Shown here: piece by piece, positions 25,999 through 34,895 of the stretch
Layout of the letters: the number at the start of each line of letters is the position of its first letter
Numbering within the stretch: position 1 is the first letter of the stretch
Source: an uncultured Alphaproteobacteria bacterium
GTDB lineage: Bacteria > Pseudomonadota > Alphaproteobacteria > Micropepsales > Micropepsaceae
Direction: 5' to 3'
DNA length: 64,000 bases
NCBI GenBank assembly: GCA_903862715.1
Contig: CAIOYY010000063.1
Location: 1 to 64,000, forward strand
Notes under the pieces: generated by a model
Databases searched by the model: none
What the model was told of the DNA's origin: nothing
The model's input: only the letters and a program-made list of their open reading frames with translations
Translations under genes and position numbers: made by a program

Positions 25999-27138
25999 CT
26001 ACAGAGCGATCTCGCGTGCCTCGCTCGCTGAAGTCAGAATGGCGAGGCAGGTTTTCAAATTCTCGCGCCCCCATTCGCCGTTCGGAAACACGTCACGGTC
26101 TTCTGCAATCGCGTCGCGCAATTCGATCAATTCGGCCGCGCGCCCAAGGTAGAGCGGCAGCGTGACCTCCTCGCGTCCTTCTTCGGTGTAAATAAACAAT
26201 CCTTGCGGCGATTGGCGAACGACGCCGCGCTCGAACGATACAATATGAAGGCCGAAAAACGGCATGGCGTCGGTTGAGGTCGGGGTTGCGGCTTGAGCCG
26301 GTGTCGCCAACCCTGAGAATTTCTGGCCGTCGGTTAGCGCAACATTGCTTCGTGGGCGCGGCCTTGCGCTGCCTGCACCCGGTTTTGTCGCGCCGAAGGT
26401 GCCGATGTCCCAGGTCAATTCACTGGTGTCGAAATAGCCATAGCCATTAAGGCTGAGGCTGGCGAAGGCGCCCGATGCATAGCGAATCTGCACATGGGCG
26501 TTTCCCTCGCTAGACACATGCGGGTCCCATCGCCCCGTGACCGCGCTGAGCGCGACCGGGGCTGCATTCACGATATAATGCGCGATGTCGATCAGATGCG
26601 GCGCTTGCCTGAGAACAAAGCCCGCGCCCTTTTTCTTGTCCAGTTCCTCAGGCAAACGCGGGCGGCGCAGCCAGTCATTATAAAGCCAGCTATCAATCTG
26701 GATGACTTTTCCTAGGCGACCGGAGCGGGCGATCTCGCCCATTGCGCGAATTGGCGGATCGAAAATCTTGGAATGTCCGATCAGTATCCGCACGCCGTTC
26801 GCCCGCGCGGCCTCCATCATCCTGTCACATTCGGCAACGCTGGCGGCCATCGGCTTCGCCACGATGACGTGCTTTCCGCCCTCGGCCGCCGTCACCGCGT
26901 GTTCGCAATGAAGGTGATTGGGGGTCTCAATCCAGACGGCATCGACCATATCGGATCGGGAAAGTTCGGCGACGCTGTCAAAGGCGGGCAGGGAATAGGC
27001 CGCCGTGAAGCCCGCGCGCGCCTTAGGCCTGATATCGGCGCCGGCCGTCAGGCGCACATTTTGGACCTGACCGACATAGGGTAGGACGAGATTCGCCGCC
27101 GTCCCCAGTCCGGCAATGCCCAGTTTCAATTCGGCCAT
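25999..27138 (-). CDS. Gfo/Idh/MocA-family oxidoreductase
   Basis: About 379 residues with an N-terminal NAD(P)-binding Rossmann motif (LGIAGLGTAANLVLP) and the family segments VDAVWIETPNHLHCEHAV, GGKHVIVAKPMAAS (conserved Lys-Pro) and GHSKIFDPPIRAM. Substrates are usually sugars or cyclic polyols; this family also includes aromatic dihydrodiol dehydrogenases such as Pht4, which would fit the Rieske neighbour. The ORF track extends it to 27492, but ATG 27138 has GGGGAG directly upstream and starts at the Rossmann strand. It is divergent from the second Rieske gene and convergent with the lipoprotein gene. Confidence 0.87.
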   Translation of the reverse strand: MAELKLGIAGLGTAANLVLPYVGQVQNVRLTAGADIRPKARAGFTAAYSLPAFDSVAELSRSDMVDAVWIETPNHLHCEHAVTAAEGGKHVIVAKPMAASVAECDRMMEAARANGVRILIGHSKIFDPPIRAMGEIARSGRLGKVIQIDSWLYNDWLRRPRLPEELDKKKGAGFVLRQAPHLIDIAHYIVNAAPVALSAVTGRWDPHVSSEGNAHVQIRYASGAFASLSLNGYGYFDTSELTWDIGTFGATKPGAGSARPRPRSNVALTDGQKFSGLATPAQAATPTSTDAMPFFGLHIVSFERGVVRQSPQGLFIYTEEGREEVTLPLYLGRAAELIELRDAIAEDRDVFPNGEWGRENLKTCLAILTSASEAREIAL

Positions 27139-27222
27139 GCGGCTCCCCATTGGACCCAAGGACGGGCTACTGACATAATGAGTAAAGCAGGCCCGCATAA
27201 GACCCGCACGAGGAAATTCTCG

Positions 27223-28509
27223 ATGATCACCGCAGAAGAAAACGAACTCCTGACCCGTATCGGTCCCGGTACGCGCATGGGCAATTTGTTGCGTCGCTAC
27301 TGGCAGCCGGTGGCGGGCCTTTCGGAAATGACCGAGCGCTGGACCATGCGGGTGCGGATGCTGGGCGAGGATCTCGTTCTCTTTAAAAGTCGTGCGGGCG
27401 GGTTCGGGCTTATCGCCGAGCAATGCCCCCATCGTGCGGTATCGCTCCTCTACGGCATTCCGACCGAGGAGGGCATTCGCTGCCCCTATCATGGCTGGAT
27501 GATGGATGGCGAAGGCCGTTGCCTGGATCAGCCGAACGAAGCGCGCAATGCGTTGAAGGGCACCATCGTCACCACCGCCTATCCGGTGCAGGAAATGGGC
27601 GGGCTGTTATTCGCTTATATGGGCCCGAGCCCTGCGCCGCTTCTGCCGCGCTTCGACGGTTTTGTCGAACCGCGTGCCATCCGTCATATCGGCAAGGCGA
27701 TCATCGACTGCAATTGGCTCCAGATCATGGAGAACTCGGTCGATCCGGTGCATACGGAATGGCTGCACGGCAAGCTCTACGAATTCCTGAACGAGAAAGA
27801 CGGTGCCAAGGTTGCGATCTCGCGGCATCACGCAAAAATCGCCTTTGACGAATTCGAGTTTGGGATCATCAAGCGTCGGTTGCTCGAAGGCCAGAGTGAA
27901 GACGCGGATGATTGGAAGACAGGCCATCCGCTGGTATTCCCGAACACGCTGGCAGGCGGCAGCGGCGGCGGCGCGTGGACACAGAAAATTTTCCAGGTTC
28001 GGGTTCCCGTCGACGATACGCATACGCGGCATTTCTGGTACCACGCCTATGTTCCGCCGAAGGATACCCCGGTGCCCGCGCATCTTCTCGACAAGGTGCC
28101 GGTCTATGAACCGCCGGTGAAGGATGAGAAGGGCGAATATCTGCTCAATTACATTCACGCGCAGGACATCATGGCCTGGGTCAGTCAGGGCCCGATTGCC
28201 GACCGCACCCGGGAAAAACTGAGCGCCAGCGATATGGGCCTCGTGATGTATCGTCGCATGCTGAAACGCGAAGTCGAAAAGGTTGAACGCGGTGAAGACC
28301 CGATCGGGACATTGCGCGAGGCCTCGCATAACCGCGTCATCGATCTGCCGCGCGAGCGTGGCAAGGATATGTATTCCGACGGCTTTGTCAGCCACATCCG
28401 CCGACAGATGTCGATTTTCTCGCCCATCGCCGAGGACCTGATCGAGGTTTTCACCAAAGATCGGGGTCAGCGCGAAGCTGCACGGGAATCCGTCCCGGCC
28501 GCCGAATAG
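27223..28509 (+). CDS. Rieske (2Fe-2S) oxygenase, phthalate-dioxygenase-like
   Basis: A 428-residue single-subunit type oxygenase. It begins MITAEENELLTRIGPGT, as in phthalate 4,5-dioxygenase-like proteins. The Rieske ligands are in EQCPHRAVSL and RCPYHGWMMD, and the mononuclear iron motif is MENSVDPVHTEWLHG. It probably hydroxylates or demethylates an aromatic acid. ATG 27223, seven bases after GAGGAAA, is preferred over ATG 27178. It is divergent from the Gfo/Idh gene and followed 11 bases later by the S46 peptidase gene. It differs clearly from the alpha/beta oxygenase at 21.9 kb. Confidence 0.9.
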   Translation: MITAEENELLTRIGPGTRMGNLLRRYWQPVAGLSEMTERWTMRVRMLGEDLVLFKSRAGGFGLIAEQCPHRAVSLLYGIPTEEGIRCPYHGWMMDGEGRCLDQPNEARNALKGTIVTTAYPVQEMGGLLFAYMGPSPAPLLPRFDGFVEPRAIRHIGKAIIDCNWLQIMENSVDPVHTEWLHGKLYEFLNEKDGAKVAISRHHAKIAFDEFEFGIIKRRLLEGQSEDADDWKTGHPLVFPNTLAGGSGGGAWTQKIFQVRVPVDDTHTRHFWYHAYVPPKDTPVPAHLLDKVPVYEPPVKDEKGEYLLNYIHAQDIMAWVSQGPIADRTREKLSASDMGLVMYRRMLKREVEKVERGEDPIGTLREASHNRVIDLPRERGKDMYSDGFVSHIRRQMSIFSPIAEDLIEVFTKDRGQREAARESVPAAE

Positions 28510-28520
28510 CAGAACTCTAG

Positions 28521-30581
28521 ATGCGTCGCGCTCTTTTCCTTGCGTCTCTTTCTCTCCTTACCGCGGGTCCCGTATCCGCCGATGAAGGCATGTGGACGTT
28601 CGACAATTTCCCGGCCGAAATCGTTTCCGAAAAGTACGGCGAGACCATCGACCAGTCCTGGCTCGATCATGTACGCCTCAATGCCGGACGCATGTCGAAT
28701 GGCTGTTCGTCTTCCATCGTTTCGTCCGAGGGCCTGGTCCTCACCAACCATCACTGCGTCATCGGCTGCGTGCAGAATCTTTCAACGCCGGAACGAGACT
28801 ATGTCGAGACCGGCTTCTTCACTGCGACGCGCGACGAGGAGCGACCCTGTCCCGCCATGCAGATCGATGTGCTGGTTTCCATCGACGATGTGACGGCGCG
28901 TGTGTTAAGCGCAACCGATGGCAAGACGGGCGAGGATTACACACGCGCGCGCGACGCCATGGTGGCCATGCTGGAATCGGAAAGTTGCGCGGGAAGGACG
29001 GATACGCATCGCTGTCAGGTCGTCACGCTCTATCAGGGCGGTCAGTTCAAACTCTACTCTTACCGCAAATATACCGATGTGCGGCTTGTCTTCGCGCCCG
29101 AAATCGGCGCGTCCTTTTTCGGCGGGGATCCCGACAATTTCAATTTTCCGCGTTATGCCTTCGACGCGTCCTTCCTGCGCCTCTACGAAAATGGCGTCCC
29201 GGTCCGAACGCCTGAACATCTTACCTGGAGTACGGAAGCGCCCTCAGAAGGCGATCCCGTCTTCGTGGCGGGAAATCCCGGCGGCACCAGCCGTCTCCTG
29301 ACCGCGCCGCAACTCGCCTTGCTGCGCGATGCCATTTATCCCGACAATCTGTTTTTGATGTCCGAATGGCGCGGTCGTCTGACCGAATTCAGCCGGATCG
29401 ACGCCGAACATGAGCGTATCGCCACCAGCGATCTGTTCACGACCGAAAACAACATCAAGCGCCTTCGGGGCGAATTGAAAGCCCTTTCCGATCCGGCGCT
29501 GTTCGAAATCAAGCGCGCGTCTGATGCCGAACTGAAAGCCTATGTCGACAATGATGCCGCATTGGCGGCTACAGTCGGCGATCCCTGGACCGAAATAGCG
29601 GATGCCCAGCGAGAGCGGGCGGCGCTCTATTCCACTTATTACTTTCTCGAATCCCGCGCCGGATATTTTTCGGAACTGTACGATCACGCCGTCGATCTTG
29701 TGCGCGTGGCGGCTGAGCGCGGCAAACCGAATGCCGAGCGCCTGCCGGAATATGCCGATGCGCGCCTTCCCATTCTCGAGCGCCGTGTGCTTGCGGAAGA
29801 GCCCATCGAGCCTGAACTTGAAGCGTTGAAGCTCGAATTCTGGCTGACGAAACTGCGCGAATACCTGACCGCCGATGCGCCGGCGACGCGTACCTTTATT
29901 GGGCGCTCATCGCCCCAATACTTGGCGCAAAGCCTTTCCGCCTCCCGGCTCGCCGATCCCGCTTTCCGCAGAGCGCTATGGGAAGGCGGCATGGAAGCCA
30001 TCGACGCCTCGGACGATCCGATGATTGTCTATGTCCGCGAGACGGATGCCGCGGCCCGCGCGATCCGCAAAGATTATGAGGAGCGCGTCGAAGGCCCGAC
30101 CGGGCGCGGCATGGAGCGGATCGCCCAGGCGCGTTTCGCGGCCTATGGCACAGGGGTCTATCCCGACGCGACCTTTACGCTGCGCCTTTCCTACGGCGCA
30201 GTTGAAGGCTGGGAAGAGAATGGCCGTGTCATCGCGCCCTTTACCTATTTCGCCGGTCTCTATGCCCGCGCGACCGACTATCCTCCTTTCCGGCTTATCC
30301 CTGAATGGTCCGCAGCCGAAGATACGCTCGATCCCGGTATCGTGTTCAATCTCGTTTCGACCAACGACATTATCGGAGGCAATTCGGGTTCGCCGCTGCT
30401 GAGTGCGGAAGGTGAGGTCGTCGGCGCGGTGTTCGACGGAAATATCCTGTCGCTCGGCGGAAATTTCCATTTCGATCCGGCCGTCAATCGCACGGTTTCC
30501 GTCTCGACGGCCGCGATCACCGAGGCGTTGGAAAAAGTCTATGGACGGGCCGCGCTGGTCGCCGAATTGACCCAGCCCTGA
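28521..30581 (+). CDS. S46-family serine peptidase (DPP7/DPP11 type)
   Basis: A 686-residue exported dipeptidyl-peptidase-like enzyme. It has a signal peptide ending PVSA-DEG, the WTFDNFP start typical of S46, a catalytic His in LTNHHCVIGC (about 77-78), and a catalytic Ser in IIGGNSGSPLL (about 622), followed by GAVFDGNILSLGG. The helical domain insertion between the two halves is present, and the length is normal for S46 (about 690-720). It would cleave dipeptides from peptide N-termini in the periplasm. The gene begins 11 bases after the oxygenase gene and ends next to a convergent hydrolase. Confidence 0.9.
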   Translation: MRRALFLASLSLLTAGPVSADEGMWTFDNFPAEIVSEKYGETIDQSWLDHVRLNAGRMSNGCSSSIVSSEGLVLTNHHCVIGCVQNLSTPERDYVETGFFTATRDEERPCPAMQIDVLVSIDDVTARVLSATDGKTGEDYTRARDAMVAMLESESCAGRTDTHRCQVVTLYQGGQFKLYSYRKYTDVRLVFAPEIGASFFGGDPDNFNFPRYAFDASFLRLYENGVPVRTPEHLTWSTEAPSEGDPVFVAGNPGGTSRLLTAPQLALLRDAIYPDNLFLMSEWRGRLTEFSRIDAEHERIATSDLFTTENNIKRLRGELKALSDPALFEIKRASDAELKAYVDNDAALAATVGDPWTEIADAQRERAALYSTYYFLESRAGYFSELYDHAVDLVRVAAERGKPNAERLPEYADARLPILERRVLAEEPIEPELEALKLEFWLTKLREYLTADAPATRTFIGRSSPQYLAQSLSASRLADPAFRRALWEGGMEAIDASDDPMIVYVRETDAAARAIRKDYEERVEGPTGRGMERIAQARFAAYGTGVYPDATFTLRLSYGAVEGWEENGRVIAPFTYFAGLYARATDYPPFRLIPEWSAAEDTLDPGIVFNLVSTNDIIGGNSGSPLLSAEGEVVGAVFDGNILSLGGNFHFDPAVNRTVSVSTAAITEALEKVYGRAALVAELTQP

Positions 30582-31400
30582 CTATTCCTTCCGGACATTT
30601 TTCGTGAAGTCGTAATTGGCGCGGCTCTCGCCCTCGAAGCGCCACACCACGCGATCCTTAGGCCATGCGCCCGAGAATACATTGCGTAGAAATTCCTGCT
30701 GTGCCGTCCATCCGGCCACCGCCTGTGCCATGCGGTAGCGTCCCGGCATGGTGTCGTTGAGCCAGCCATGCGGCGCACCCTCATAAAGATGCATCTCATA
30801 GCTCTTGCCGTGTTCCTCGAGCGCATTTCGAAGGCGCCTCACATCGTCGATGGCGATGATATGGTCTTCCGCGCCGAAAGCGGCGAACAGGGGACAGTTA
30901 AGGCGCGCGATCAATTCTTCCAGCGGCTTTGGCTGACGCTCGGTCACGCCCCATTCGCGTTTTGACGCCGCGCCGTACCAGACGATAATGGCGGACACAT
31001 CGACCTCTGAGGCCAGCACCAGAGGATGGCGTCCTGTCTGGCAGTAACCAGCCACCGCGACCTTCGTCGTATCCGCGCCGTCGAGCGTCGGAAGAATGGC
31101 GATCGCCGCCTTTAAAAAATCCAGCGCGTCGGGGTCGCTCAAATCGCAGCGTGAATCGCCCTTGTTCAACAGGGGTTGGTCCGGATGGCGAAAGAAAAAA
31201 TTCGGCGCGAGGACAAAAAATCCCTCCCGCGCGCAACGCGTCGCCAGATCGCGCGTATGGGCGACCAGCCCATAACGCTCATGCATCAGGATCACGCAGG
31301 GAAAATCCACATCTTCGGCGGGGCGCGTGTAAAACGCAGGCATTCCATTGGCGCAGATGATCTGGCCGCTTTTGACGCGTGTCGGATCGGGTACGGACAT
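30582..31400 (-). CDS. Dienelactone hydrolase-family protein
   Basis: A 272-residue alpha/beta hydrolase. The catalytic triad is seen as Cys in AGYCQTGRHP (the usual motif is GYC.GG), Asp in AFGAEDHII and His in EGAPHGW. The N-terminal ILMHERYGL matches the family's H-E-x-x-G oxyanion segment. Dienelactone hydrolases open lactones formed in aromatic degradation, though many members have other substrates. It lies five bases after the isochorismatase-fold gene and ends one base from the convergent S46 gene. Confidence 0.88.
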   Translation of the reverse strand: MSVPDPTRVKSGQIICANGMPAFYTRPAEDVDFPCVILMHERYGLVAHTRDLATRCAREGFFVLAPNFFFRHPDQPLLNKGDSRCDLSDPDALDFLKAAIAILPTLDGADTTKVAVAGYCQTGRHPLVLASEVDVSAIIVWYGAASKREWGVTERQPKPLEELIARLNCPLFAAFGAEDHIIAIDDVRRLRNALEEHGKSYEMHLYEGAPHGWLNDTMPGRYRMAQAVAGWTAQQEFLRNVFSGAWPKDRVVWRFEGESRANYDFTKNVRKE

Positions 31401-31404
31401 TCGT

Positions 31405-32049
31405 TTAAGGCCTCATCAGGGCAACGGTCTGATCGACGGTCAGTACGCGTCCCATGCGCGGGAAAACCCGCTCCATGAAAAACTGATTGTTGGAACCGCG
31501 CGCCGAATAGCAGCCGTCGCTGACGACGACGATGCCATAATCCATGTCGCGCGCAGCAAACACGGTGCTAGCAATGCCGACATCGGTGGACCCGCCGGCG
31601 ATTACAATGGTGTCGATGCCGCGCACGCGAAACTGCACTTCGAGATTGGTTTGATAAAATGAATTCCAGCGGTTCTTGGGAACGATGACATCGCTCGCAA
31701 GCGGCGCGATCTCCGCCGCGATCTCCGCTTGCTTGGTGCCCTTGTAGAAATAGGGCTTGATCGGCTTGTCCGCGCCGCCGCCTGGCATCAGATCCATGTC
31801 GGTATCGGTGAGGCGCGCAACGGTATCCGATCCATCCTCCGCATGCGCCGCCGAAGGATAGAAGGTCGTCATGCCCACCTTCCGCGCCCCCGCGAGTAAG
31901 CGTTGCAGATTGGGCAGCACGTTGCGTTCGTTCAAAAACGCGATCTTCGCGGGATTATCGGGGTGCAGATAGCCATGCAGCGCATCGAACAAGATCAGTC
32001 CGGTGGTCGCTGCGCTCAATTCACTGTTCAGGCGCGATATTTTCGCCAT
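31405..32049 (-). CDS. Isochorismatase-fold protein lacking the catalytic Cys
   Basis: A 214-residue member of the cysteine-hydrolase (isochorismatase) fold. The first catalytic Asp (FDALHGY, D22) and the Lys (VPKNRWNSFYQT, K125) are present. The nucleophile position in the usual T-N-V-C-V-x-S-T segment reads TDVGIAST, so Cys is Gly158. Without the Cys it cannot act like nicotinamidase or carbamoylsarcosine hydrolase. EntB-type isochorismatases also lack Cys, so an isochorismatase-like or other Cys-independent role remains possible. The start is preceded by AAAGGGGAAAA. It sits between tctC and the dienelactone-hydrolase gene. Confidence 0.82.
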   Translation of the reverse strand: MAKISRLNSELSAATTGLILFDALHGYLHPDNPAKIAFLNERNVLPNLQRLLAGARKVGMTTFYPSAAHAEDGSDTVARLTDTDMDLMPGGGADKPIKPYFYKGTKQAEIAAEIAPLASDVIVPKNRWNSFYQTNLEVQFRVRGIDTIVIAGGSTDVGIASTVFAARDMDYGIVVVSDGCYSARGSNNQFFMERVFPRMGRVLTVDQTVALMRP

Positions 32050-32106
32050 GCTTTTTCCCCTTTTTGACGGCGCCTCTAAGGGTGCCCTTCTTTTTCTCTA
32101 CACCGA

Positions 32107-33138
32107 TCAGGGCGCGGATGTCAGGGCCCTTAACCGCGTCACGACATCCGCAGGGATCGCATAGGTCTCGTTGATGATAGCCTGCAGTTCTTCGCCGCTG
32201 CGTGGGTCGGTAGCGTCCAATCCGATGCGGTTGGCATCGCGGCGGAAGGCCTCGTCGTTGAACGTATCGAGAAAGGCCTGACGCATCAGCGCCACCCGGT
32301 CTTCGGGAACACCCGGCGGCATCAGATAGGGACGGCCCAATGCCAGCGAGGCAAACCCGGCCTGCAACAGGGCGCGGTCTTCCACTGCGGTCACAAGATC
32401 CATAATGAATGGAACCGCATCAAGGCCCTGCTGGCGTTGCGGCCCATATTGCAGCAGCAATTTCACTTTCCCGTCGCGCAGCCAGTCGGGTTTCGTGGCG
32501 ACGAGTGAGCTGTAGAAAATGCTCGGTACGCCATCGAGCTCGCCGCGCTCCATCGCGTTGAACGATTCCGCCTGACCCGGATAGCCGACAATGATCTTCA
32601 TCTGCGTATGGAGCGTCTCGTTGATCAGGCGGGTGTAAAAGGTCGGGGTGGAATTCGCGCCCGTCGAGCCGACCACGATCTCGTGGGTTTTCACATCCTC
32701 GATCGTTTCGACCGGAACCGTATGCCACACCACAACAAGCGCGGTCTCGACGCTGGGCGAGCCGAGCCATTGAAACTGGGTGGCGTCGTATCGCGCCTGC
32801 GCCGTCCCGAACAAGGGCTCAAAGGGTGTGTTGTTTTGCACCCCGCCGATCACTGAACCGTCCTTCGGCGCGATCGCGTAAAGATAATTCGTCGCCGAGA
32901 TGCCACCGGCGCCCGGCATGTTCTGAACGACAATGGTGGGGTTGCCGGGAAGGTGCCGGGAGAGGTGCTGTGCCAGGATGCGGCTCATCGCATCGTAACC
33001 GCCGCCTACCGCGGAGCTGAGCACAAGGGTCAGCGTACGCCCGTCATAGAACTCCGTTGCGTCCTGCGCATAGACCGGCAGGGCGTTTGCGGCGAGCGCG
33101 ATCGAAACCGCGAAAGCAAGACCGAAGCGTTGCAGCAA
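32107..33138 (-). CDS. Solo TTT-family solute-binding protein (TctC-like)
   Basis: About 343 residues. The signal peptide is LLQRFGLAFAVSIALAANALPVYA. The mature part matches TctC: DGRTLTLVLSSAVGGGYDAM, NMPGAGGISATNYLYAIAPK and the C-terminal PPGVPEDRVALMRQAF. I choose TTG 33138 with AGGGGGG eight bases upstream; the ATG at 33142 is out of frame and the track start (33297) adds a non-signal extension. No TctA or TctB is adjacent. Such orphan receptors are common in proteobacteria with many TTT paralogues. Confidence 0.85.
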   Translation of the reverse strand: MLQRFGLAFAVSIALAANALPVYAQDATEFYDGRTLTLVLSSAVGGGYDAMSRILAQHLSRHLPGNPTIVVQNMPGAGGISATNYLYAIAPKDGSVIGGVQNNTPFEPLFGTAQARYDATQFQWLGSPSVETALVVVWHTVPVETIEDVKTHEIVVGSTGANSTPTFYTRLINETLHTQMKIIVGYPGQAESFNAMERGELDGVPSIFYSSLVATKPDWLRDGKVKLLLQYGPQRQQGLDAVPFIMDLVTAVEDRALLQAGFASLALGRPYLMPPGVPEDRVALMRQAFLDTFNDEAFRRDANRIGLDATDPRSGEELQAIINETYAIPADVVTRLRALTSAP

Positions 33139-33239
33139 GCATGCCCCCCTAGTCGTATGACGGGGCAGTGTGGCGAAAGCGGGAGAGGAAAAGCAAGTAA
33201 GGTTGCCGCGCGTCCTGAAACAGGCAGCGGCACGCCGGA

Positions 33240-33497
33240 TCAGGCCTTTGCCTCTTCCGGCGCCTTGCCGGCCAATTGTTTTTCGACCAGGCCGCACAGA
33301 TCGCGGAACGTCGCCGAGGCGGCTTCTTCGTCGTTCTGCGGCAACTGGATTTGATATTTGTCTTCGATCTCGAACACGATCTCGACGACGTCGAGACTGT
33401 CGAGGCCGATCTCGGTCAGTTTCGAATCGAGGTCGAACTCCGTCCCCTCCGGCGCCTTCTTCATGATGATCGTGCGCAGATCGGCTTCAACGCTCAT
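33240..33497 (-). CDS. Acyl carrier protein
   Basis: An 85-residue carrier protein. The phosphopantetheine site is Ser34 in EIGLDSLDVVEIVFEIED, flanked by acidic helices typical of ACPs. The start MSVEADLRTII is preceded by AGAAGG; the track's 116-residue version is an upstream extension. It lies 97 bases downstream of the ketosynthase gene on the same strand, forming a dedicated ketosynthase/ACP pair distinct from the housekeeping acpP, which normally sits with fabD/fabG/fabF. It probably carries a specialised acyl chain. Confidence 0.88.
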   Translation of the reverse strand: MSVEADLRTIIMKKAPEGTEFDLDSKLTEIGLDSLDVVEIVFEIEDKYQIQLPQNDEEAASATFRDLCGLVEKQLAGKAPEEAKA

Positions 33498-33594
33498 TCT
33501 TAACGAACCTTCTTCCCAGCCCGGGGAATTTTGATAATCCCTAGGCGCAATGTCTAGTCCCGTAGAGCCGCTTTCGTGCTCCGCGGTCAAGAAC

Positions 33595-34815
33595 TCAATA
33601 TTTCCGTGCCACCAGCACCGCGTTCAAACCCCCGAACGCGAAAGAGGTCGAAACCGCGACCTCGCTTGTAATTTCCTGGGGTTCCAGGACCAGCGGCAGG
33701 TCGCATTCCGGGTCTGGCCCGACGTAGTTCAGAATGGGCGGGGCCACTTTCGCCCGCAATGCCAGAACCGCGATCAGGAATTCCATCGCACCGGTCGCAC
33801 CCAGCATATGGCCATGGGCCGATTTGGTGGCGATCACGCGGTGGCGGTCTATACTCGACGGGTAGGCGAGGCGAAGGGCTGTGGTTTCAGACTTGTCGTT
33901 GAGCTTCGTTCCCGTCCCATGTGCGCTGATCAGGATCGAGCCTTCGTCCGAAGCACCCGCATCCTTATGCGCGGCGAGGATGGCCGCCGCCGCGTTTTCA
34001 GGGTCCGGCTGGGTGATGTGCCGTGCATCCGCCGTCGAACCGGAGCCCGCGACTTCGGCATAGATCTTGGCCCCGCGTTTTCGTGCATGGCCTTCTTCTT
34101 CGATGATCAGCGTGGCGCCGCCTTCGCCGATCACCATGCCCTTGCGGTTGATCGAGAACGGGCGGCAGGAATCCGGGGCCATGGCCTGCAGCGCGGCCCA
34201 GCCGCGAAGAGAGCCGAAGGTTAGGCTGGCGTCGCTGCCGCCGGTAACGACCACCGACGCGCGGCCGGAGCGGATCATATGCATGGCTTCGCTGATGGCA
34301 TGGGCCGATGAGGCGCAGGCGCTGGATACGGCGAGGCAATGGCCGCGAATGCCGAACATCATCGACAGATGCGAGACGCTGGCGCTGCTCATATAGCGCG
34401 GGATCGACATGGGGTGGATATTGGGCAGCCGGTTCAGGAACACGCGCTCATAGGCGCTCTCGATGGCGGCGTTTCCGCCGCTGGCGCTGCCGTAAATAAT
34501 CGCGGCCTGATCGAGCCGTTCCTGGTCATCCAGAAGACCCGCATCCTTCAACGCTTCCAGCGTCGCTGCGGCGCCGAAATTGGAGAATGGATCGACGCCC
34601 GAAATCTGTTTCTCGGAAAATTTCTTGCCGAGTTCTTTGAGCGCTTCCGGAACGGCCGGCGCCGCAGCGCCCTTAAAGTTCTGTTCCAGATTCTTTACTT
34701 CGATGATCTTGGGCTGAATGGCGCCCTTGCCGGCAATCAGACTCTCCCATGTCGAGGGAACGTCCGCGCCAAGACCCGAAACGCAACCTATGCCTGTTAT
34801 GACTGCCTTATTCAC
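33595..34815 (-). CDS. Beta-ketoacyl-ACP synthase (FabF/NodE-type)
   Basis: A 406-residue thiolase-fold condensing enzyme with a complete Cys-His-His site: Cys167 in AVSSACASSAHA, His299 in ISAHGTGTKLND and His336 in ATKSAHGHMLGATG. The start ITGIGCVSGLG and end STSFAFGGLNAVLV are as in FabF. It would elongate an acyl chain on the adjacent ACP. The variant KSAHGH instead of KSMTGH and the isolated pairing with an ACP recall NodE/NodF-like or specialised lipid systems. Located upstream of the ACP and downstream of the membrane protein at 34.9 kb. Confidence 0.9.
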   Translation of the reverse strand: MNKAVITGIGCVSGLGADVPSTWESLIAGKGAIQPKIIEVKNLEQNFKGAAAPAVPEALKELGKKFSEKQISGVDPFSNFGAAATLEALKDAGLLDDQERLDQAAIIYGSASGGNAAIESAYERVFLNRLPNIHPMSIPRYMSSASVSHLSMMFGIRGHCLAVSSACASSAHAISEAMHMIRSGRASVVVTGGSDASLTFGSLRGWAALQAMAPDSCRPFSINRKGMVIGEGGATLIIEEEGHARKRGAKIYAEVAGSGSTADARHITQPDPENAAAAILAAHKDAGASDEGSILISAHGTGTKLNDKSETTALRLAYPSSIDRHRVIATKSAHGHMLGATGAMEFLIAVLALRAKVAPPILNYVGPDPECDLPLVLEPQEITSEVAVSTSFAFGGLNAVLVARKY

Positions 34816-34895
34816 GCTTCTATGTCCTTAAACCGCGCATGGAACGCGCGCATTCGCGGCGGCCGCCAGCGTGGGGCCTGTCCTGCGCAACAAAC

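Noticed and set aside
27139-27492. 118-residue N-terminal extension of the Gfo/Idh ORF
   Set aside because: The extension overlaps the divergent Rieske gene, has no homology, and a ribosome binding site precedes ATG 27138.
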